A DNA stretch of 64,000 nt from Peristeroidobacter soli (lineage in GTDB: Bacteria > Pseudomonadota > Gammaproteobacteria > Steroidobacterales > Steroidobacteraceae): assembly GCF_004138485.1 (NCBI RefSeq), contig NZ_RYEV01000003.1, positions 62,001-126,000 of the forward strand, in the 5' to 3' direction. A model generated the notes under the pieces. The model saw nothing but the letters and a program-made list of their open reading frames with translations, was not told where the DNA came from and did not search any database. Both the position numbers and the translations under genes were made by a program. How positions within the stretch are numbered: the first letter of the stretch is position 1; each line of letters starts with the position of its first letter. Positions 1 to 9,649 of the stretch are shown piece by piece.

Positions 1-389
1 ATCGTTTCCACGATCTGATTGAATTCGTCGACCTTCAGGCCGGACTTCTCGACCGCGGCGATCATGTCGGACTCAGCCTTCGCTTTGACCTGATCCGCCT
101 GCGCCGGCTCCTTCGCCGTTTGCAGATCGTTGGCCGCCTTTTCCTGGATGGTCTGCACCGCGACGTATGCATCCGCGAACTGCTCGATCTTCTGATCGCT
201 GATGGGTGTGGACGCAGCCGACTTCGCAGCGGGCGCCTCATTCATCGGCGGGGTCTGCGCCTCCGACGCGGGAGACGGATATTCCTGGGCAGGCGGTGCA
301 GGCTCTTGCACCTGCGCCCATGCCGCGGGGGCTGCTACGGCGCTCGCGGCGAACAGCGCGGTGTAAAGAATGTGGGAACGTAAGTTCAT
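1..389 (-). CDS. DUF4168 domain exported protein (3' end outside window)
   Basis: Only the first 129 codons are visible; the stop lies beyond the left edge. The ATG at 387-389 is preceded by GAGGAG at a good distance. Residues 1-25 look like a Sec signal peptide (basic start, hydrophobic Ala/Leu core, cleavage near AWA-Q), so a periplasmic or outer-envelope location is inferred. A Pro/Ala/Glu-rich linker follows. From about residue 60 the sequence SDQKIEQFADAYVAVQTI and the later EKSGLKVDEFNQI match the helical DUF4168 pattern. The function of this family is not established. Confidence 0.8.
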   Translation of the reverse strand, partial: MNLRSHILYTALFAASAVAAPAAWAQVQEPAPPAQEYPSPASEAQTPPMNEAPAAKSAASTPISDQKIEQFADAYVAVQTIQEKAANDLQTAKEPAQADQVKAKAESDMIAAVEKSGLKVDEFNQIVET

Positions 390-533
390 GAGGATCTCCT
401 CGTCTTGCGGCAATCTCCAGTGGTGAATACCGCCAGCGCAGACGAGGTTCCCCCACGCCCAAACATTTTGTAAGTTGCTGTCGTCACAGGCCGACGCGTG
501 TGGTCAGCCATCGGACGTCACAACCAGCAGACA

Positions 534-1514
534 CTAAGTGTTCTTTACCATCGACATCACCTGGCCCGCATCGAGCGTGCTGGCCTTGTGCTGGATCTCA
601 GACGAGTACTGACCTTGTAATTGTTTGGCCTGGCCGAGCAACGATTGATAGGTCTGTTGAATCAGCGCCGTGTTCATCTGGCGACCGCCGGAGTAATAGC
701 GCTTCGCGAGCTGGCCGAGTGCATACGTCGTTGCAAACGAGAATGCGGCGCCTGCAGTGGCGCGTCCGAGTCCGCGACCGAGCCCGCCCGCGACACTGCC
801 CAGCAGACCACCGAGCAACTTGCGGCCGATCTGCTCGACGTATTGCGACGTGAGACCCACACCGGCCGTCGCGAGAAACTCCCGAATGTGACCTTTGTCG
901 AGCTGAAAGCCGTAAGCCTGGCCGATCCGATACACCAGTTTGATTTGCAGCGGAATGATGGCCATGGTGGCCAACGATTGCGGCAACAGCTCGATCGCGC
1001 CATTCACTATCGAGTGATTGAGGATGTACTTATCCAGTTCGGCGTCGGACATCGTTGCCTGTCTCGCGCCGTTATCGATGGGCTGGGCGGTTGCAGTGGC
1101 CGCGGCGACAGGCGTATTCGGCAGCGGCGCATCGGCAAGCGCTGCCGCGTCCTTTTCAACTTGTGCCGTTTGCTGAGTGTCGAGATTCAGCGCGGCACGC
1201 AGCTCTTGCAGAAATTTTTGCTCGACGGGATTTGCGACCCCATCGGCATCGCACACACAGACCGCCATTTCATAGGCGAGTTGGCGATGAGAAGGATCGC
1301 TGAGCACGGCCGCCGCCTGCGCGACGTTCACTCGCTTGAGCAGTACGTTCTGATAAAGCTGCGACAGTTGCGGCGCGCCCGGCTCGCCAGTCAAGGACTC
1401 GGCGATGCGTTTGATCTCCTCACGTTCGCGCTCATCCTTGGCGCCGTCGCTGAATGCAGCCAGCAGGGCAATGGTCAGAACAGCTTCTTGCTCGCGAGCA
1501 TTCATCGACGTCAC
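534..1514 (-). CDS. TerB-like / DUF697 (YcjF-type) two-domain protein
   Basis: 326 aa. Residues 1-110 are a helical acidic domain resembling TerB/DjlA-type tellurite-resistance domains (AVLTIALLAAFSDG, then DADGVANPVEQKFL). A Pro/Ala/Thr linker (about 118-150) separates it from a C-terminal part with LPQSLATMAIIPLQIKLVYRIG and a Gly-rich hydrophobic stretch (about 240-275), the pattern of DUF697/YcjF membrane-associated proteins. The role is unknown; association with the inner membrane is inferred. It lies 21 bp downstream of the EamA gene on the same strand, so the two are probably co-transcribed. Confidence 0.7.
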   Translation of the reverse strand: MTSMNAREQEAVLTIALLAAFSDGAKDEREREEIKRIAESLTGEPGAPQLSQLYQNVLLKRVNVAQAAAVLSDPSHRQLAYEMAVCVCDADGVANPVEQKFLQELRAALNLDTQQTAQVEKDAAALADAPLPNTPVAAATATAQPIDNGARQATMSDAELDKYILNHSIVNGAIELLPQSLATMAIIPLQIKLVYRIGQAYGFQLDKGHIREFLATAGVGLTSQYVEQIGRKLLGGLLGSVAGGLGRGLGRATAGAAFSFATTYALGQLAKRYYSGGRQMNTALIQQTYQSLLGQAKQLQGQYSSEIQHKASTLDAGQVMSMVKNT

Positions 1515-1535
1515 CTGTTTCGTTGTGGCGCTCCG

Positions 1536-2459
1536 TTATTTCTTGGCGGCAGCGCGCTGTTGACTCAAGGCCACGCCCCCCAGAATCAATGCGCCGGCCA
1601 CGGCCATGCTGAGGGTGAGCGGCTCACTCAGGAACACCCACGCCCAGATTACGCCGAACAGCGGCACCAGATAAGTCACGGTCGAGGTACGGGGCGCACC
1701 GATGCGATACAACAGCCTGTAATAAAGGAAGTACGCCAGGCCGGTGCACAGCACCCCTAACATGACCGCGGACAGCCAGGAAAGTGCCGGCGGAGGCACG
1801 CTCGGCCAGGTCGCGAACGCCAGCGGAGCGACGGCAACCGAGGCACACAGCACCGTGCCCGCCGCCACTGCGCTCGGAGGCAGGTCGTGCAAGTAACGCT
1901 TGGTGAAATTTCCACCAAAGCCATAAAGGATGGACGCGAGCACGCCGGCGAGAGCGGCCGGTAGCACACTGCCGCCGGAAGTCTTGCCGCTCGCGAGCAC
2001 GGCGACACCGATGAAGCCGAGCAGCAAGCCGAGCGCACTGCGCTTGCTGATCTTCTCACCGAACAAGGCCCACGCGACGATGCTGGTGAACATCACGACC
2101 GTCGCATTGCTGATCGCAACCACACCGGCGGGCGCACGCTGTGCCGCCCAGGCGAAGAGCACGAATGGCGCGGCGGAGTTGATGATGCCGATGCCCAGGA
2201 AGCGCAACCAATGCGATGGTTTGATCATCTGCTTCACTCGCAACAGGAACGGCAGCAGGATCAGCGCTCCCAATGCCAGGCGCATTTCGACCAGGGCGAA
2301 TGCGCCGAAGTCCTTGGCGGCGATGCGCATGAACAGGAATGAGCTGCCCCACACCGCGCCGAGCAGCAACAGCTCACCCGGCGTCAGCCAGGCGTGGACA
2401 GCCGGAGCAATGGGAGTGGCCGCGGCCGACGACCGCAATGTAGGTTCGGAGCTGGACAT
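1536..2459 (-). CDS. EamA/DMT family transporter
   Basis: 307 aa from the ATG at 2457-2459. The frame is open further up to a TTG at 2528, but that extension (Cys-rich, no membrane character) looks non-coding. Ten hydrophobic segments arranged as two EamA repeats are visible, beginning GELLLLGAVWGSSFLFMRI and ending with LSEPLTLSMAVAGALILGG; the WGSSF and LSEPL motifs are typical of drug/metabolite-superfamily inner-membrane exporters. The substrate cannot be told. No strong ribosome-binding site is seen upstream of the chosen start. Confidence 0.85.
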   Translation of the reverse strand: MSSSEPTLRSSAAATPIAPAVHAWLTPGELLLLGAVWGSSFLFMRIAAKDFGAFALVEMRLALGALILLPFLLRVKQMIKPSHWLRFLGIGIINSAAPFVLFAWAAQRAPAGVVAISNATVVMFTSIVAWALFGEKISKRSALGLLLGFIGVAVLASGKTSGGSVLPAALAGVLASILYGFGGNFTKRYLHDLPPSAVAAGTVLCASVAVAPLAFATWPSVPPPALSWLSAVMLGVLCTGLAYFLYYRLLYRIGAPRTSTVTYLVPLFGVIWAWVFLSEPLTLSMAVAGALILGGVALSQQRAAAKK

Positions 2460-2634
2460 GGGGTTGACCGGAAAAGTGAGCGGCGCGTCGTCATGGACGG
2501 CCAGACAGCAGCGAGTCGCGGGACACAAATATCATTTGCGCCCCACGCTGTCACGGTGTTTGCCCGATATCGGCAGCGACTGTCCGGTGCGGATAACTTT
2601 AGTTGATGCCGACCCGGCGATCGATAAATCCGGG

Positions 2635-4479
2635 CTAACGATAGCCCTTGGCCTGTAACGAGAACAGATGCGAGTAGTGGCCGTTCAATTGCATCAGCGC
2701 ATCGTGGCTGCCGCGCTCGATGATCCGACCATTCTCGATCACGACGATCTGGTCCGCCATGCGCACGGTGGAAAACCGATGCGAGATCAGGATCGCGATC
2801 CGGCCGCGAGTCAGGGTGCGGAAGTGCTCGAAGATGGTTGCTTCGGCGCTGGCATCCATGGCCGAGGTAGGTTCGTCGAGCACCAGGATGTCGGCACGTG
2901 AGCGCATGAACGCACGTGACAAAGCGATCTTCTGCCACTGACCGCCCGACAGCTCGCGCCCGTCGTTGAACCACTTGCCCAACGGGGTGCGATAGCCCGC
3001 CGGCAATGTTTCGACGATGGGGGCGGCCATGCCTTTCTCGCCCGCGTCACGCCAGCGCTCTTCATCCTCGAAGTGACGCACGTCGCCGGCGCCGATGTTT
3101 TCACCGAGCATCAGCTGATAGCGGGTGAAGTCCTGGAAGATCACACCGATGCGATCGCGCAGCGCGGTTTCATCCCACTCCTGCAGATCCTGGCCGTCGA
3201 GCAGCACGCGCCCGGACGTGGGTGCATACAGGCGCGTCAGCAGTTTGATCATGGTCGTTTTGCCCGAACCGTTCTCGCCGACCAGCGCCAGCGATTCACC
3301 CGGACGGATGTGCAGATCGATGTCGATCAGGGTCGGCTGCTCGGCGTCGGGATAAGTGAAACTCACTTTCTCGAAACGAATCCCGTCGTCGGGCTTCGGA
3401 CCGCGCACGGCCACTCCTTTGTCGCCGTTCACTGGCGTTTCGAGGTAGTCGTACAGCGTCGACAGATACAAATTATCTTCGTACATGCCGCCGACCGCGG
3501 ACAGGATCGCCGACACCGCCGACTGTCCCTGCCGGAACAGCATCAGATACATCGTCATCTGGCCCAGCGTGATGCGAGTGGCGATGGCGGAGAGCGCGAT
3601 CCAGGCGTACGCACCGTATAGCGTCGCTGTCCCGATCAGCCCGAGAAAGAAACCCCATGTATCGCGACGGACCGTGAGATTGCGATCCTCGTGATACAGC
3701 TTGTTGAAAATGTTTCGATAGCGGTCGAGGAACAACGGGCCCAGATCGAACAGCTTCACTTCCTTGGCGTGATCCTCGCGTGCCAGCACGGTTTCCAGAT
3801 ACAGCTGCATGCGTGTTTCCGGCGAGCGCCAGAGAAACAAGCGGAACTTGTCGCCGGAGAATTTGGCCTCGGCCAGGAACGCTGGCAGACCCGCGAGAAT
3901 CAGCAGCGCGACCGCCCAGGGCGAGAAGTGCAGCAGCAGTGAGCCGAAACTCAACAGCGAGATCGCGTTCTGTGCCAGGCCGAACGTGCGCGTCACCAGC
4001 GACAGCGGACGGCTCGATGCTTCGCGTCGCGCGCGAGTGAGCTTGTCGTAGAAGTCGGAGTTCTCGAAGTGCGACAGCTCGAGCGTCAATGCCTTTTCCA
4101 GGATCATGACGTTGACGCGCTGGCCGAGCTGCGCTCGCAGCAGCGATTGACATAGGTTGAGTCCACGCTGAGCGCCGGCGATCGCGGCGACGAGTGCGCC
4201 TTCGCCGGCGACCAGCCATAAGGCGTGGTTCGTTAATGCATCGCGCGTGTCTGGCGCTGCCTGAATGGCGGCAACCACCGCGTCGACTATCAGCGCACCA
4301 ACGTAAGCGACGGCGGCGGGCAGGGCACCCGCGATCAGTGTCAGCAGCGCGAACGCAATCGTGAGCGGACGACTCGTGGTCCACACGAGCTCGAGCGCGC
4401 GAGTGCTGTAGGCGAAAACACCAGCGAAACCACGCGCCAGTTCAGGTTTTGTATTGGATGGGCGGCGCAATGAGCTCAT
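2635..4479 (-). CDS. ABC exporter, fused permease-ATPase
   Basis: 614 aa half-transporter with an N-terminal membrane domain (hydrophobic segments near residues 38-70, 85-105, 165-200 and 275-305) and a C-terminal nucleotide-binding domain. Walker A is GENGSGKTT, the Q-loop is IFQDF, the signature is LSGGQ, and Walker B is ILVLDEPTSAMD with a following ISHRFSTV switch. The architecture is that of type-I exporters (MsbA/lipid, peptide or drug export), and it should act as a dimer in the inner membrane. Substrate unknown; no dedicated peptide or fusion-protein gene sits beside it. It is divergent from the small protein at 4557. Confidence 0.88.
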   Translation of the reverse strand: MSSLRRPSNTKPELARGFAGVFAYSTRALELVWTTSRPLTIAFALLTLIAGALPAAVAYVGALIVDAVVAAIQAAPDTRDALTNHALWLVAGEGALVAAIAGAQRGLNLCQSLLRAQLGQRVNVMILEKALTLELSHFENSDFYDKLTRARREASSRPLSLVTRTFGLAQNAISLLSFGSLLLHFSPWAVALLILAGLPAFLAEAKFSGDKFRLFLWRSPETRMQLYLETVLAREDHAKEVKLFDLGPLFLDRYRNIFNKLYHEDRNLTVRRDTWGFFLGLIGTATLYGAYAWIALSAIATRITLGQMTMYLMLFRQGQSAVSAILSAVGGMYEDNLYLSTLYDYLETPVNGDKGVAVRGPKPDDGIRFEKVSFTYPDAEQPTLIDIDLHIRPGESLALVGENGSGKTTMIKLLTRLYAPTSGRVLLDGQDLQEWDETALRDRIGVIFQDFTRYQLMLGENIGAGDVRHFEDEERWRDAGEKGMAAPIVETLPAGYRTPLGKWFNDGRELSGGQWQKIALSRAFMRSRADILVLDEPTSAMDASAEATIFEHFRTLTRGRIAILISHRFSTVRMADQIVVIENGRIIERGSHDALMQLNGHYSHLFSLQAKGYR

Positions 4480-4556
4480 GCGCGCGTCTTCGATTGCTTT
4501 GTCATCTTCAGCAGCACAGAATCTCCGTCATCCAGTTTTGCAAGCGATGGCCATTC

Positions 4557-5030
4557 ATGAGCGATCCCAGGGATAAACGATCCCAGGAGCCACCTGCCCC
4601 ACCGCAGAGCGACGACCCGCAGGGCGACAAGCGCTCCGGGCGGATCTCCTATGATGAGCGCGGCAATTCGGTGTGGGAATGGCAACTCGAGACCGGGGTC
4701 TATAGCCGCGACATCAGCACGCAGCGCCTGAAGAAGCTCGACCTGAACGACCTGTCCATCGCCGATACCGCCACTCACAAGGTACCGCCCGGTCTGGAGC
4801 AGCCCGAGCCGCCAAAGCCCAAGCCCGCCGGCGGCTTCAATCCTTACGACAATTCCTCGACAGCGCGCGGCAACGTTGGCACCAATCCGTACAATAGTGG
4901 CGGCAAAGCGCCACTCAAGCCCGCCGCCGCCGAGCCCAAGCGCAAGCCGGCGGACATGAGGAAGCTGCAGGAGTGGATGGAGCTGCGCAAGCGCGTCGAG
5001 CAGAACAAGCGCGAAGACGACGATGAATGA
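4557..5030 (+). CDS. conserved disordered hypothetical protein
   Basis: 157 aa from the ATG at 4557; an upstream ATG at 4449 would overlap the divergent ABC gene and adds atypical sequence. The protein is hydrophilic and Pro/Lys/Asp-rich throughout, with no signal peptide or membrane segment. Residues around 30-65 (GRISYDERGNSVWEW, then QRLKKLDLNDLSI) are the most ordered-looking part, and the C-terminus is a charged helix (ADMRKLQEWMELRKRVEQNK). No function recognised. A good intrinsic terminator follows directly. Confidence 0.7.
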   Translation: MSDPRDKRSQEPPAPPQSDDPQGDKRSGRISYDERGNSVWEWQLETGVYSRDISTQRLKKLDLNDLSIADTATHKVPPGLEQPEPPKPKPAGGFNPYDNSSTARGNVGTNPYNSGGKAPLKPAAAEPKRKPADMRKLQEWMELRKRVEQNKREDDDE

Positions 5031-5035
5031 GAACA

Positions 5036-5063
5036 GGCCCTCCGAGTTGCAGAGGGCCTTTCT
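5036..5063 (+). terminator. intrinsic terminator after the 4557-5030 gene
   Basis: A perfect 7-bp stem GGCCCTC/GAGGGCC (5036-5042 with 5052-5058) with a 9-nt loop is followed by TTTCT, starting 6 bases after the stop codon. Confidence 0.85.
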
Positions 5064-5090
5064 GTAAGAACCCCGGATCCATGGAATGTA

Positions 5091-5154
5091 CCCTGCCGCT
5101 CGAGCGGCGGGCGCCGGGGAAAAATCGCATTTTCCCCCAGCCACGACCGTCGTG
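5091..5154. other. cluster of hairpins between convergent genes
   Basis: Three inverted repeats lie between the terminator above and the end of the sulfate-binding protein gene: GCCGCTCGAGCGGC, GGGGAAAA/TTTTCCCC (5116-5123 with 5130-5137) and CACGAC-C-GTCGTG. The middle one could help stop leftward transcription, but its T residues are inside the stem, so this is not a canonical terminator. Confidence 0.35.
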
Positions 5155-5180
5155 ACAGGATGTCCGATCGGTCGTATGAA

Positions 5181-6203
5181 TCAGTTCGGCACGTAAATCT
5201 GATCGAACACGCCGCCGTCCGCGAAGTGCACCTTCTGCGCCTGTTCCCAGCCGCCGAAATCCTTGATGGTCACCAGCGGCAATTTCGGGAAGGTCTTCGC
5301 GTACTTCGCGGCCACCGTCTGATCGATCGGGCGGTAGAAATTCCTGGCGATGATCTCCTGCGCCTCCGGGCTGTACAGGTACTTCAGGTACTCGGTCGCC
5401 ACCTCCCGCGTGCCTCGCTTCAGCACGACCTTGTCGACCACCGTCACCGGCGGCTCGGCCAGAATGCTCAGGCTCGGTACCACGATTTCCACCTTGTCCG
5501 CGCCCAGCTCTTTAATAGAGAGGAACGCCTCGTTCTCCCAGGCCAGCAACACGTCGCCGATGCCGCGTTGAACGAACGTCGTCGTCGAGCCGCGGGCGCC
5601 GGTGTCGAGCACGGGCACGTGGCTATACAGCTTCTTCGTGTATTCCTTCGCCGAAGCTTCGCTGCCGCCGGGCTGTTTCAACGCCCACGCCCAGGCCGCG
5701 AGATAGTTCCAGCGCGCACCGCCTGACGTCTTCGGATTCGGCGTAATCACCTGCACATCGGGTTTGACCAGATCGGCCCAGTCCTTGATGCCTTTCGGAT
5801 TGCCCTTGCGCACCAGGAACACGATGGTCGAGGTGTACGGAGAAGAGTTGTGCGGCAGGCGGGACTGCCAGTTCACCGGCAACAACTTGCCATTGGTGGC
5901 GAGCGCGTCGATATCGCCCGCGAGCGCCAAGGTCACAACGTCGGCCGGCAAGCCGTCGATGACGGTGCGCGCCTGTTTACCCGAGCCGCCGTGCGATTGT
6001 TTGACCGTGACTTTGTCGCCGGTCTTCTTCTCCCAGTAGGCCGCGAATGCCTTGTTGTAATCCTCGTAGAGCTCGCGCGTCGGATCGTAAGAAACATTCA
6101 GCAGGGTCACATCGGCGGCGTGTGCCACCGAACCGCTGAATGCGAAGCTGGCGAGCGCGATGCCCGCCCACTTGCGCCATGAAAACGATTTGGAACCCGT
6201 CAT
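5181..6203 (-). CDS. sbp: periplasmic sulfate/thiosulfate-binding protein
   Basis: 340 aa from the ATG at 6201-6203, preceded by GGAGAAG; the longer open frame upstream is not needed. Residues 1-29 form a signal peptide ending at AHA-A. The mature protein begins [16 protein letters not shown] and contains [23 protein letters not shown] and [19 protein letters not shown], the hallmark segments of Sbp/CysP. It should bind sulfate or thiosulfate for a CysTWA ABC importer. No cysT, cysW or cysA is present in the window, so the permease must be encoded elsewhere. Expression under sulfur limitation is expected from the family, but no site is visible. Confidence 0.9.
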   Translation of the reverse strand: MTGSKSFSWRKWAGIALASFAFSGSVAHAADVTLLNVSYDPTRELYEDYNKAFAAYWEKKTGDKVTVKQSHGGSGKQARTVIDGLPADVVTLALAGDIDALATNGKLLPVNWQSRLPHNSSPYTSTIVFLVRKGNPKGIKDWADLVKPDVQVITPNPKTSGGARWNYLAAWAWALKQPGGSEASAKEYTKKLYSHVPVLDTGARGSTTTFVQRGIGDVLLAWENEAFLSIKELGADKVEIVVPSLSILAEPPVTVVDKVVLKRGTREVATEYLKYLYSPEAQEIIARNFYRPIDQTVAAKYAKTFPKLPLVTIKDFGGWEQAQKVHFADGGVFDQIYVPN

Positions 6204-6385
6204 TGTGCTCTTCTCCAGGTCGTGTGTTGGGAGCGCCGCCCGCGGCAGCCTTGGGAGCATCGTAGGAGCCCCCCGGTGATGGGTCAGTCGGGGTAACGTG
6301 ACAAAGGGGTATCAACCCGGGTGCGTAGGTAGAACTTGCGGACCCGGCCAGCGACCCGGCGCTAACCGGATTGCATACAGGGAAG

Positions 6386-6414
6386 TTGACTGAGGCTCGG
6401 GCGGCCGGTAATAC
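6386..6414 (+). promoter_or_regulatory. sigma-70 promoter of the trp operon
   Basis: TTGACT (6386-6391) and TAATAC (6409-6414) are separated by exactly 17 bp. The predicted start is about 6421-6423, at or next to the first base of the trpL start codon. Confidence 0.7.
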
Positions 6415-6422
6415 TCACGCCC

Positions 6423-6500
6423 ATGATTCAGTCGCTTGCATCCCATCGCTGGTGGTGGCGACCCTCACGGGAGAGGGCCGCTGGAGCTCGCTGGGCGTAA
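6423..6500 (+). CDS. trpL: trp operon leader peptide (attenuation sensor)
   Basis: A 25-codon ORF with three consecutive Trp codons (residues 10-12) and a fourth Trp at residue 24, lying between a good promoter and an intrinsic terminator upstream of trpE. This is the classical arrangement for ribosome-mediated attenuation: stalling at the UGG codons when charged tRNA-Trp is scarce prevents the terminator. There is no Shine-Dalgarno sequence before the ATG and the predicted transcript starts at or within two bases of it, so the leader is probably translated from a leaderless mRNA. It is too short for ordinary gene callers. Confidence 0.85.
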   Translation: MIQSLASHRWWWRPSRERAAGARWA

Positions 6501-6529
6501 CAAACCACACACTAGCCAAGCATCCAAAG

Positions 6530-6567
6530 AACCCATCTCCGCGCACCGATCCGGAGATGGGTTTTTT
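6530..6567 (+). terminator. trp attenuator
   Basis: A perfect 12-bp stem (6530-6541 with 6552-6563, AACCCATCTCCG pairing with CGGAGATGGGTT) with a 10-nt loop runs into six T residues (6562-6567). It lies 30 bp after the trpL stop and 50 bp before trpE. A possible antiterminator partner is the GGAG...GGG stretch at the end of trpL, pairing with the left arm. Confidence 0.9.
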
Positions 6568-6617
6568 ATCGCCCCTCGCCGGACCGAAGAGCACGGTTCA
6601 TCGCCGAGGACAGTTCA

Positions 6618-8003
6618 GTGCAACCACCCTTCGACATCGCCGCAGACCTGGATACTCCAGTCTCGGCCTATTTGAAGCTCAAGCCGTTCAAGCCGCGCTT
6701 TCTGCTGGAAAGCGTCGAGGGCGGCGAACGGCTGGCGCGGTATTCCTTCATCGGTTTCGGCGATTGCCTGGAGGTCCGGCTCGATGAGCGGGGCCTGAGC
6801 ATCGACGGGCGCATCGGCCCGCCGCCGCAAACCCAAGCCGAGTTGCTGAGCGCGCTGCGAAGTGCATTGGCCCGCGCACCCCAGCCCAGCCCGCAGATTC
6901 CCGGCGTGCCATTGCCGGGCGGCCTGGTCGGTGCCGCGAGCTACGATTTGGTGCGGCGCTTCGAGCGCCTTCCACCCCGAATTCCCCTGGCTGAGCCCAC
7001 TCCCGAAGCGCACTACCTCGCGCCTCGATCCTTGCTGGTGTTCGACCATCTCACTCGCGGCGTCGCCTTGTTGCACGCGGGCAGCGAAAGCGAGCGAATC
7101 GCTCTGCGCCGGGAAGTGATCAAGGCATTGCGCGGTGGCATTCCCGCCAGCGACAAGAAGATCAAGTATTCGCCGGCCGTCGGCAGCCTCACCGAAGAGC
7201 AGTACATCCAGGGTGTGCATCGCGTGAAGGAGTACATCGCCGCCGGCGATGTGTATCAGCTGGTGTTGTCGGTGCGCTTCGCCGGGCTGTGTGACCTCGA
7301 ACCGTTCGAGGCCTATCGCGCGCTGCGTCTGCTGAATCCCTCTCCTTATATGTACTTCTGTGAGCTCGGTGACGCGACCATCGTCGGCTCTTCGCCGGAA
7401 GCGTTGGTGAAGTTGTCGCGCGGCCGCGGCTCGATGCGTCCTATCGCCGGCACCCGGCCGCGCGGTCGCGATTCGGTCGAAGATGCTTTGTTACAAAAAG
7501 AGTTGCTCGCCGATCCGAAGGAAAATGCCGAACACATCATGCTCGTCGATCTGGCCCGCAACGATCTGGGTCGGGTCGCAAAGGCCGGCACCGTCAATGT
7601 GAATCCTTATCGCAGCATCGAGCGTTACAGCCACGTGATGCACATCGTCAGCGGTGTGAACGGTGAGCTCGCTCCGGGTAAGGATGCATTCGACTTGTTC
7701 GCCGCCGCGTTCCCGGCCGGCACGCTGGTCGGTGCGCCGAAAGTGCGTGCGATGGAAATCATCGATGAATTGGAGCCGGTACGACGAGGCTTCTACGGCG
7801 GCACTGTCGGCTACTTCGGTCACGGCGGCGACATGGATCACGCGATCACCATCCGCACGATGGTCTTCCGCGGCGATACTTATAGTTATCAAGCAGGCGC
7901 GGGGGTGGTCGCGGACAGCGTCCCGGCCGCCGAATATCAAGAAGTCCTGGCCAAGAGCGCCATCCTGCGTCGTGCCCTGGCGTTGGCGGAGGAAGGGTTG
8001 TGA
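6618..8003 (+). CDS. trpE: anthranilate synthase component I
   Basis: 461 aa, GTG start at 6618 with GAGGA upstream. It uses chorismate and ammonia (from TrpG) to make anthranilate, the first step of tryptophan synthesis. The LLES motif at residues 29-32 is the feedback tryptophan-binding element, so product inhibition is likely. The catalytic chorismate-binding part has [37 protein letters not shown] and [17 protein letters not shown], all intact. The stop overlaps the trpG start (GTGA), indicating translational coupling. Confidence 0.97.
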   Translation: MQPPFDIAADLDTPVSAYLKLKPFKPRFLLESVEGGERLARYSFIGFGDCLEVRLDERGLSIDGRIGPPPQTQAELLSALRSALARAPQPSPQIPGVPLPGGLVGAASYDLVRRFERLPPRIPLAEPTPEAHYLAPRSLLVFDHLTRGVALLHAGSESERIALRREVIKALRGGIPASDKKIKYSPAVGSLTEEQYIQGVHRVKEYIAAGDVYQLVLSVRFAGLCDLEPFEAYRALRLLNPSPYMYFCELGDATIVGSSPEALVKLSRGRGSMRPIAGTRPRGRDSVEDALLQKELLADPKENAEHIMLVDLARNDLGRVAKAGTVNVNPYRSIERYSHVMHIVSGVNGELAPGKDAFDLFAAAFPAGTLVGAPKVRAMEIIDELEPVRRGFYGGTVGYFGHGGDMDHAITIRTMVFRGDTYSYQAGAGVVADSVPAAEYQEVLAKSAILRRALALAEEGL

Positions 8004-8608
8004 GCAACCAGCAAGAAACAGCACGTCTGCTGCTGATCGATAACTACGATTCGTTCACCTACAACCTGGTGCAGGCCTTCATGGTGCTCGGCGCGGAAGT
8101 GCTCGTGCATCGGAACGACAGCATCACCGTCGAGCAGGCGAAGTCGTTGCAGCCCACGCATCTGTGCATCTCGCCGGGTCCGGGCACTCCTTACGATGCC
8201 GGCGTGTCGATGCGGATGATCGAAGCGTTCGCCGGCGAAGTGCCGATCTTCGGTGTGTGCCTCGGACACCAGTCGCTCGTTGAAGTCTTCGGCGGCAAAG
8301 TGGTCCGGGCCGGCCGTCTCATGCACGGCAAGACGTCGCTGGTTCATCACGATGGCCAGAGCATTCTGAAGAACCTGCCCGAGCCGTTCGAAGCGGGCCG
8401 CTATCACTCGTTGATCGCGCAGCCCGACACGCTGCCCGATTCGCTCGAAGTGACCGCGCGCACCGATGAAGGCGAAATCATGGGCGTGCGGCACAAGACC
8501 TTCACCATCGAAGGCGTGCAGTTCCATCCCGAAAGCGTGCTGACCCCGCAAGGGCCGGTGCTGATGGGCAACTTCCTGCAGCAGCGGTCCGGCAAGCGAG
8601 CGGCATGA
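8000..8608 (+). CDS. trpG: anthranilate synthase component II (glutamine amidotransferase)
   Basis: 202 aa, GTG start overlapping the trpE stop by 4 bp. A class-I glutamine amidotransferase that feeds ammonia to TrpE. The nucleophile is Cys87 in FGVCLGHQ and the His/Glu pair is H176 and E178 in VQFHPES; the N-terminal [13 protein letters not shown] is typical. In some bacteria one such subunit also serves p-aminobenzoate synthase; its place inside the trp operon makes TrpG the main role. It ends 4 bp inside trpD. Confidence 0.96.
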   Translation: MSNQQETARLLLIDNYDSFTYNLVQAFMVLGAEVLVHRNDSITVEQAKSLQPTHLCISPGPGTPYDAGVSMRMIEAFAGEVPIFGVCLGHQSLVEVFGGKVVRAGRLMHGKTSLVHHDGQSILKNLPEPFEAGRYHSLIAQPDTLPDSLEVTARTDEGEIMGVRHKTFTIEGVQFHPESVLTPQGPVLMGNFLQQRSGKRAA

Positions 8609-9648
8609 ACATGCGCCAGACGCTCGAACGATTGCTCGACCGCAATAACTTGAGCGAGCAGGAAGCCTCGGAGCTGTTGGTGGCATTGACCGATCCGACG
8701 CTCGCTCCAGCCATGGGCGGCGCGGTCCTGGCAGCGTTGCGGGCGAAAGGCGTGACGGCGGATGAAGTGCGCGGTTTCGCGAAGAGCATGCGCAAGCTGG
8801 CGCGTCGCCCCGAGTTGCCGCCGGGCGGACCGCTGGTCGACATGGTCGGCACGGGCGGTGACGGTTCGGGCAGTTTCAATCTCTCCACGGGCGCGGCGTT
8901 GCTGGTGGCGGCGATGGGCATTCGAGTCGCCAAGCATGGCACCAGCTCGGTTTCCAGTCGCAGCGGTAGCGCGGATGTCATACGCGCGCTCGGCTTGAAT
9001 CTGCCGCTCGATGAGCGGGCGGCGGGGGAATGTCTGGGCGAGACGGGATTTACGTTTTTTTTCGCGCCTCACTATCACCCGGCCATGAAGGCCGTGATGC
9101 CGATTCGCCAGGCGCTCGGTGTGCGCACGGTCTTCAATATTCTGGGTCCGCTGTCGAATCCCGCCGAGCCGGAGTTTCATTTGATCGGTGCATACAACGT
9201 CGACATCGCGGCGTTGATGGCCGAGACGATGGCGGGCATGCCGTTGCAGCGCGCTTACGTCGTGCACGGCGCGTCGGGATGGGACGAGGCGACGCCGATC
9301 GGGCCCTTTACCCTGTTCGATGTCACGCCGGGAAAGGTCACGCGGACGACGCGGAGTGCCGAGGAATTCATGCTGCCCCAGTGCAGCGTCGAAGACTTGA
9401 AGGGTGGCGATGCGGCCTACAACGCCGAGCATCTGCGCGCCGTTTTGGAAGGGCGGGAGCAGGGAGCTCATCGCAACGCGTTGATCCTGCAAGCCGCGCT
9501 GGTGCTCGAATTGCTCGGCAAAGCCGCTTCGGCGCAGGATGCGGCGCATATGGCGCAGGATGCCATCGAGAGCGGCGCCGGGCGGCGTCTGCTGGAAAAA
9601 TTGACGGCTTTCGGCCAGAAGCAATCGGCCGTGAGCCAGGGGCGCTGA
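8605..9648 (+). CDS. trpD: anthranilate phosphoribosyltransferase with altered KHGNR motif
   Basis: 347 aa; ATG overlaps the trpG stop. It transfers phosphoribosyl from PRPP to anthranilate. The PRPP loop [14 protein letters not shown], the SSRSGSADV segment and the [14 protein letters not shown] segment are conserved. The usual KHGN-R stretch that contacts anthranilate instead reads K110-H111-G112-T113-S114-S115, so the conserved Asn and Arg are replaced by Thr and Ser. Everything else, length and position in the operon say it is the working enzyme. Whether the change alters affinity is not known. Confidence 0.94.
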   Translation: MNMRQTLERLLDRNNLSEQEASELLVALTDPTLAPAMGGAVLAALRAKGVTADEVRGFAKSMRKLARRPELPPGGPLVDMVGTGGDGSGSFNLSTGAALLVAAMGIRVAKHGTSSVSSRSGSADVIRALGLNLPLDERAAGECLGETGFTFFFAPHYHPAMKAVMPIRQALGVRTVFNILGPLSNPAEPEFHLIGAYNVDIAALMAETMAGMPLQRAYVVHGASGWDEATPIGPFTLFDVTPGKVTRTTRSAEEFMLPQCSVEDLKGGDAAYNAEHLRAVLEGREQGAHRNALILQAALVLELLGKAASAQDAAHMAQDAIESGAGRRLLEKLTAFGQKQSAVSQGR

Positions 9649-9649
9649 T

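Noticed and set aside
621-1760. Long plus-strand ORF (379 codons) opposite the TerB/DUF697 gene
   Set aside because: Antisense shadow of a gene with clear domain sequence; Arg/His/Gln-rich translation typical of reversed high-GC coding DNA.
8404-9624. 406-codon minus-strand ORF across trpG-trpD
   Set aside because: Lies opposite two unmistakable trp genes; composition is that of an antisense frame.
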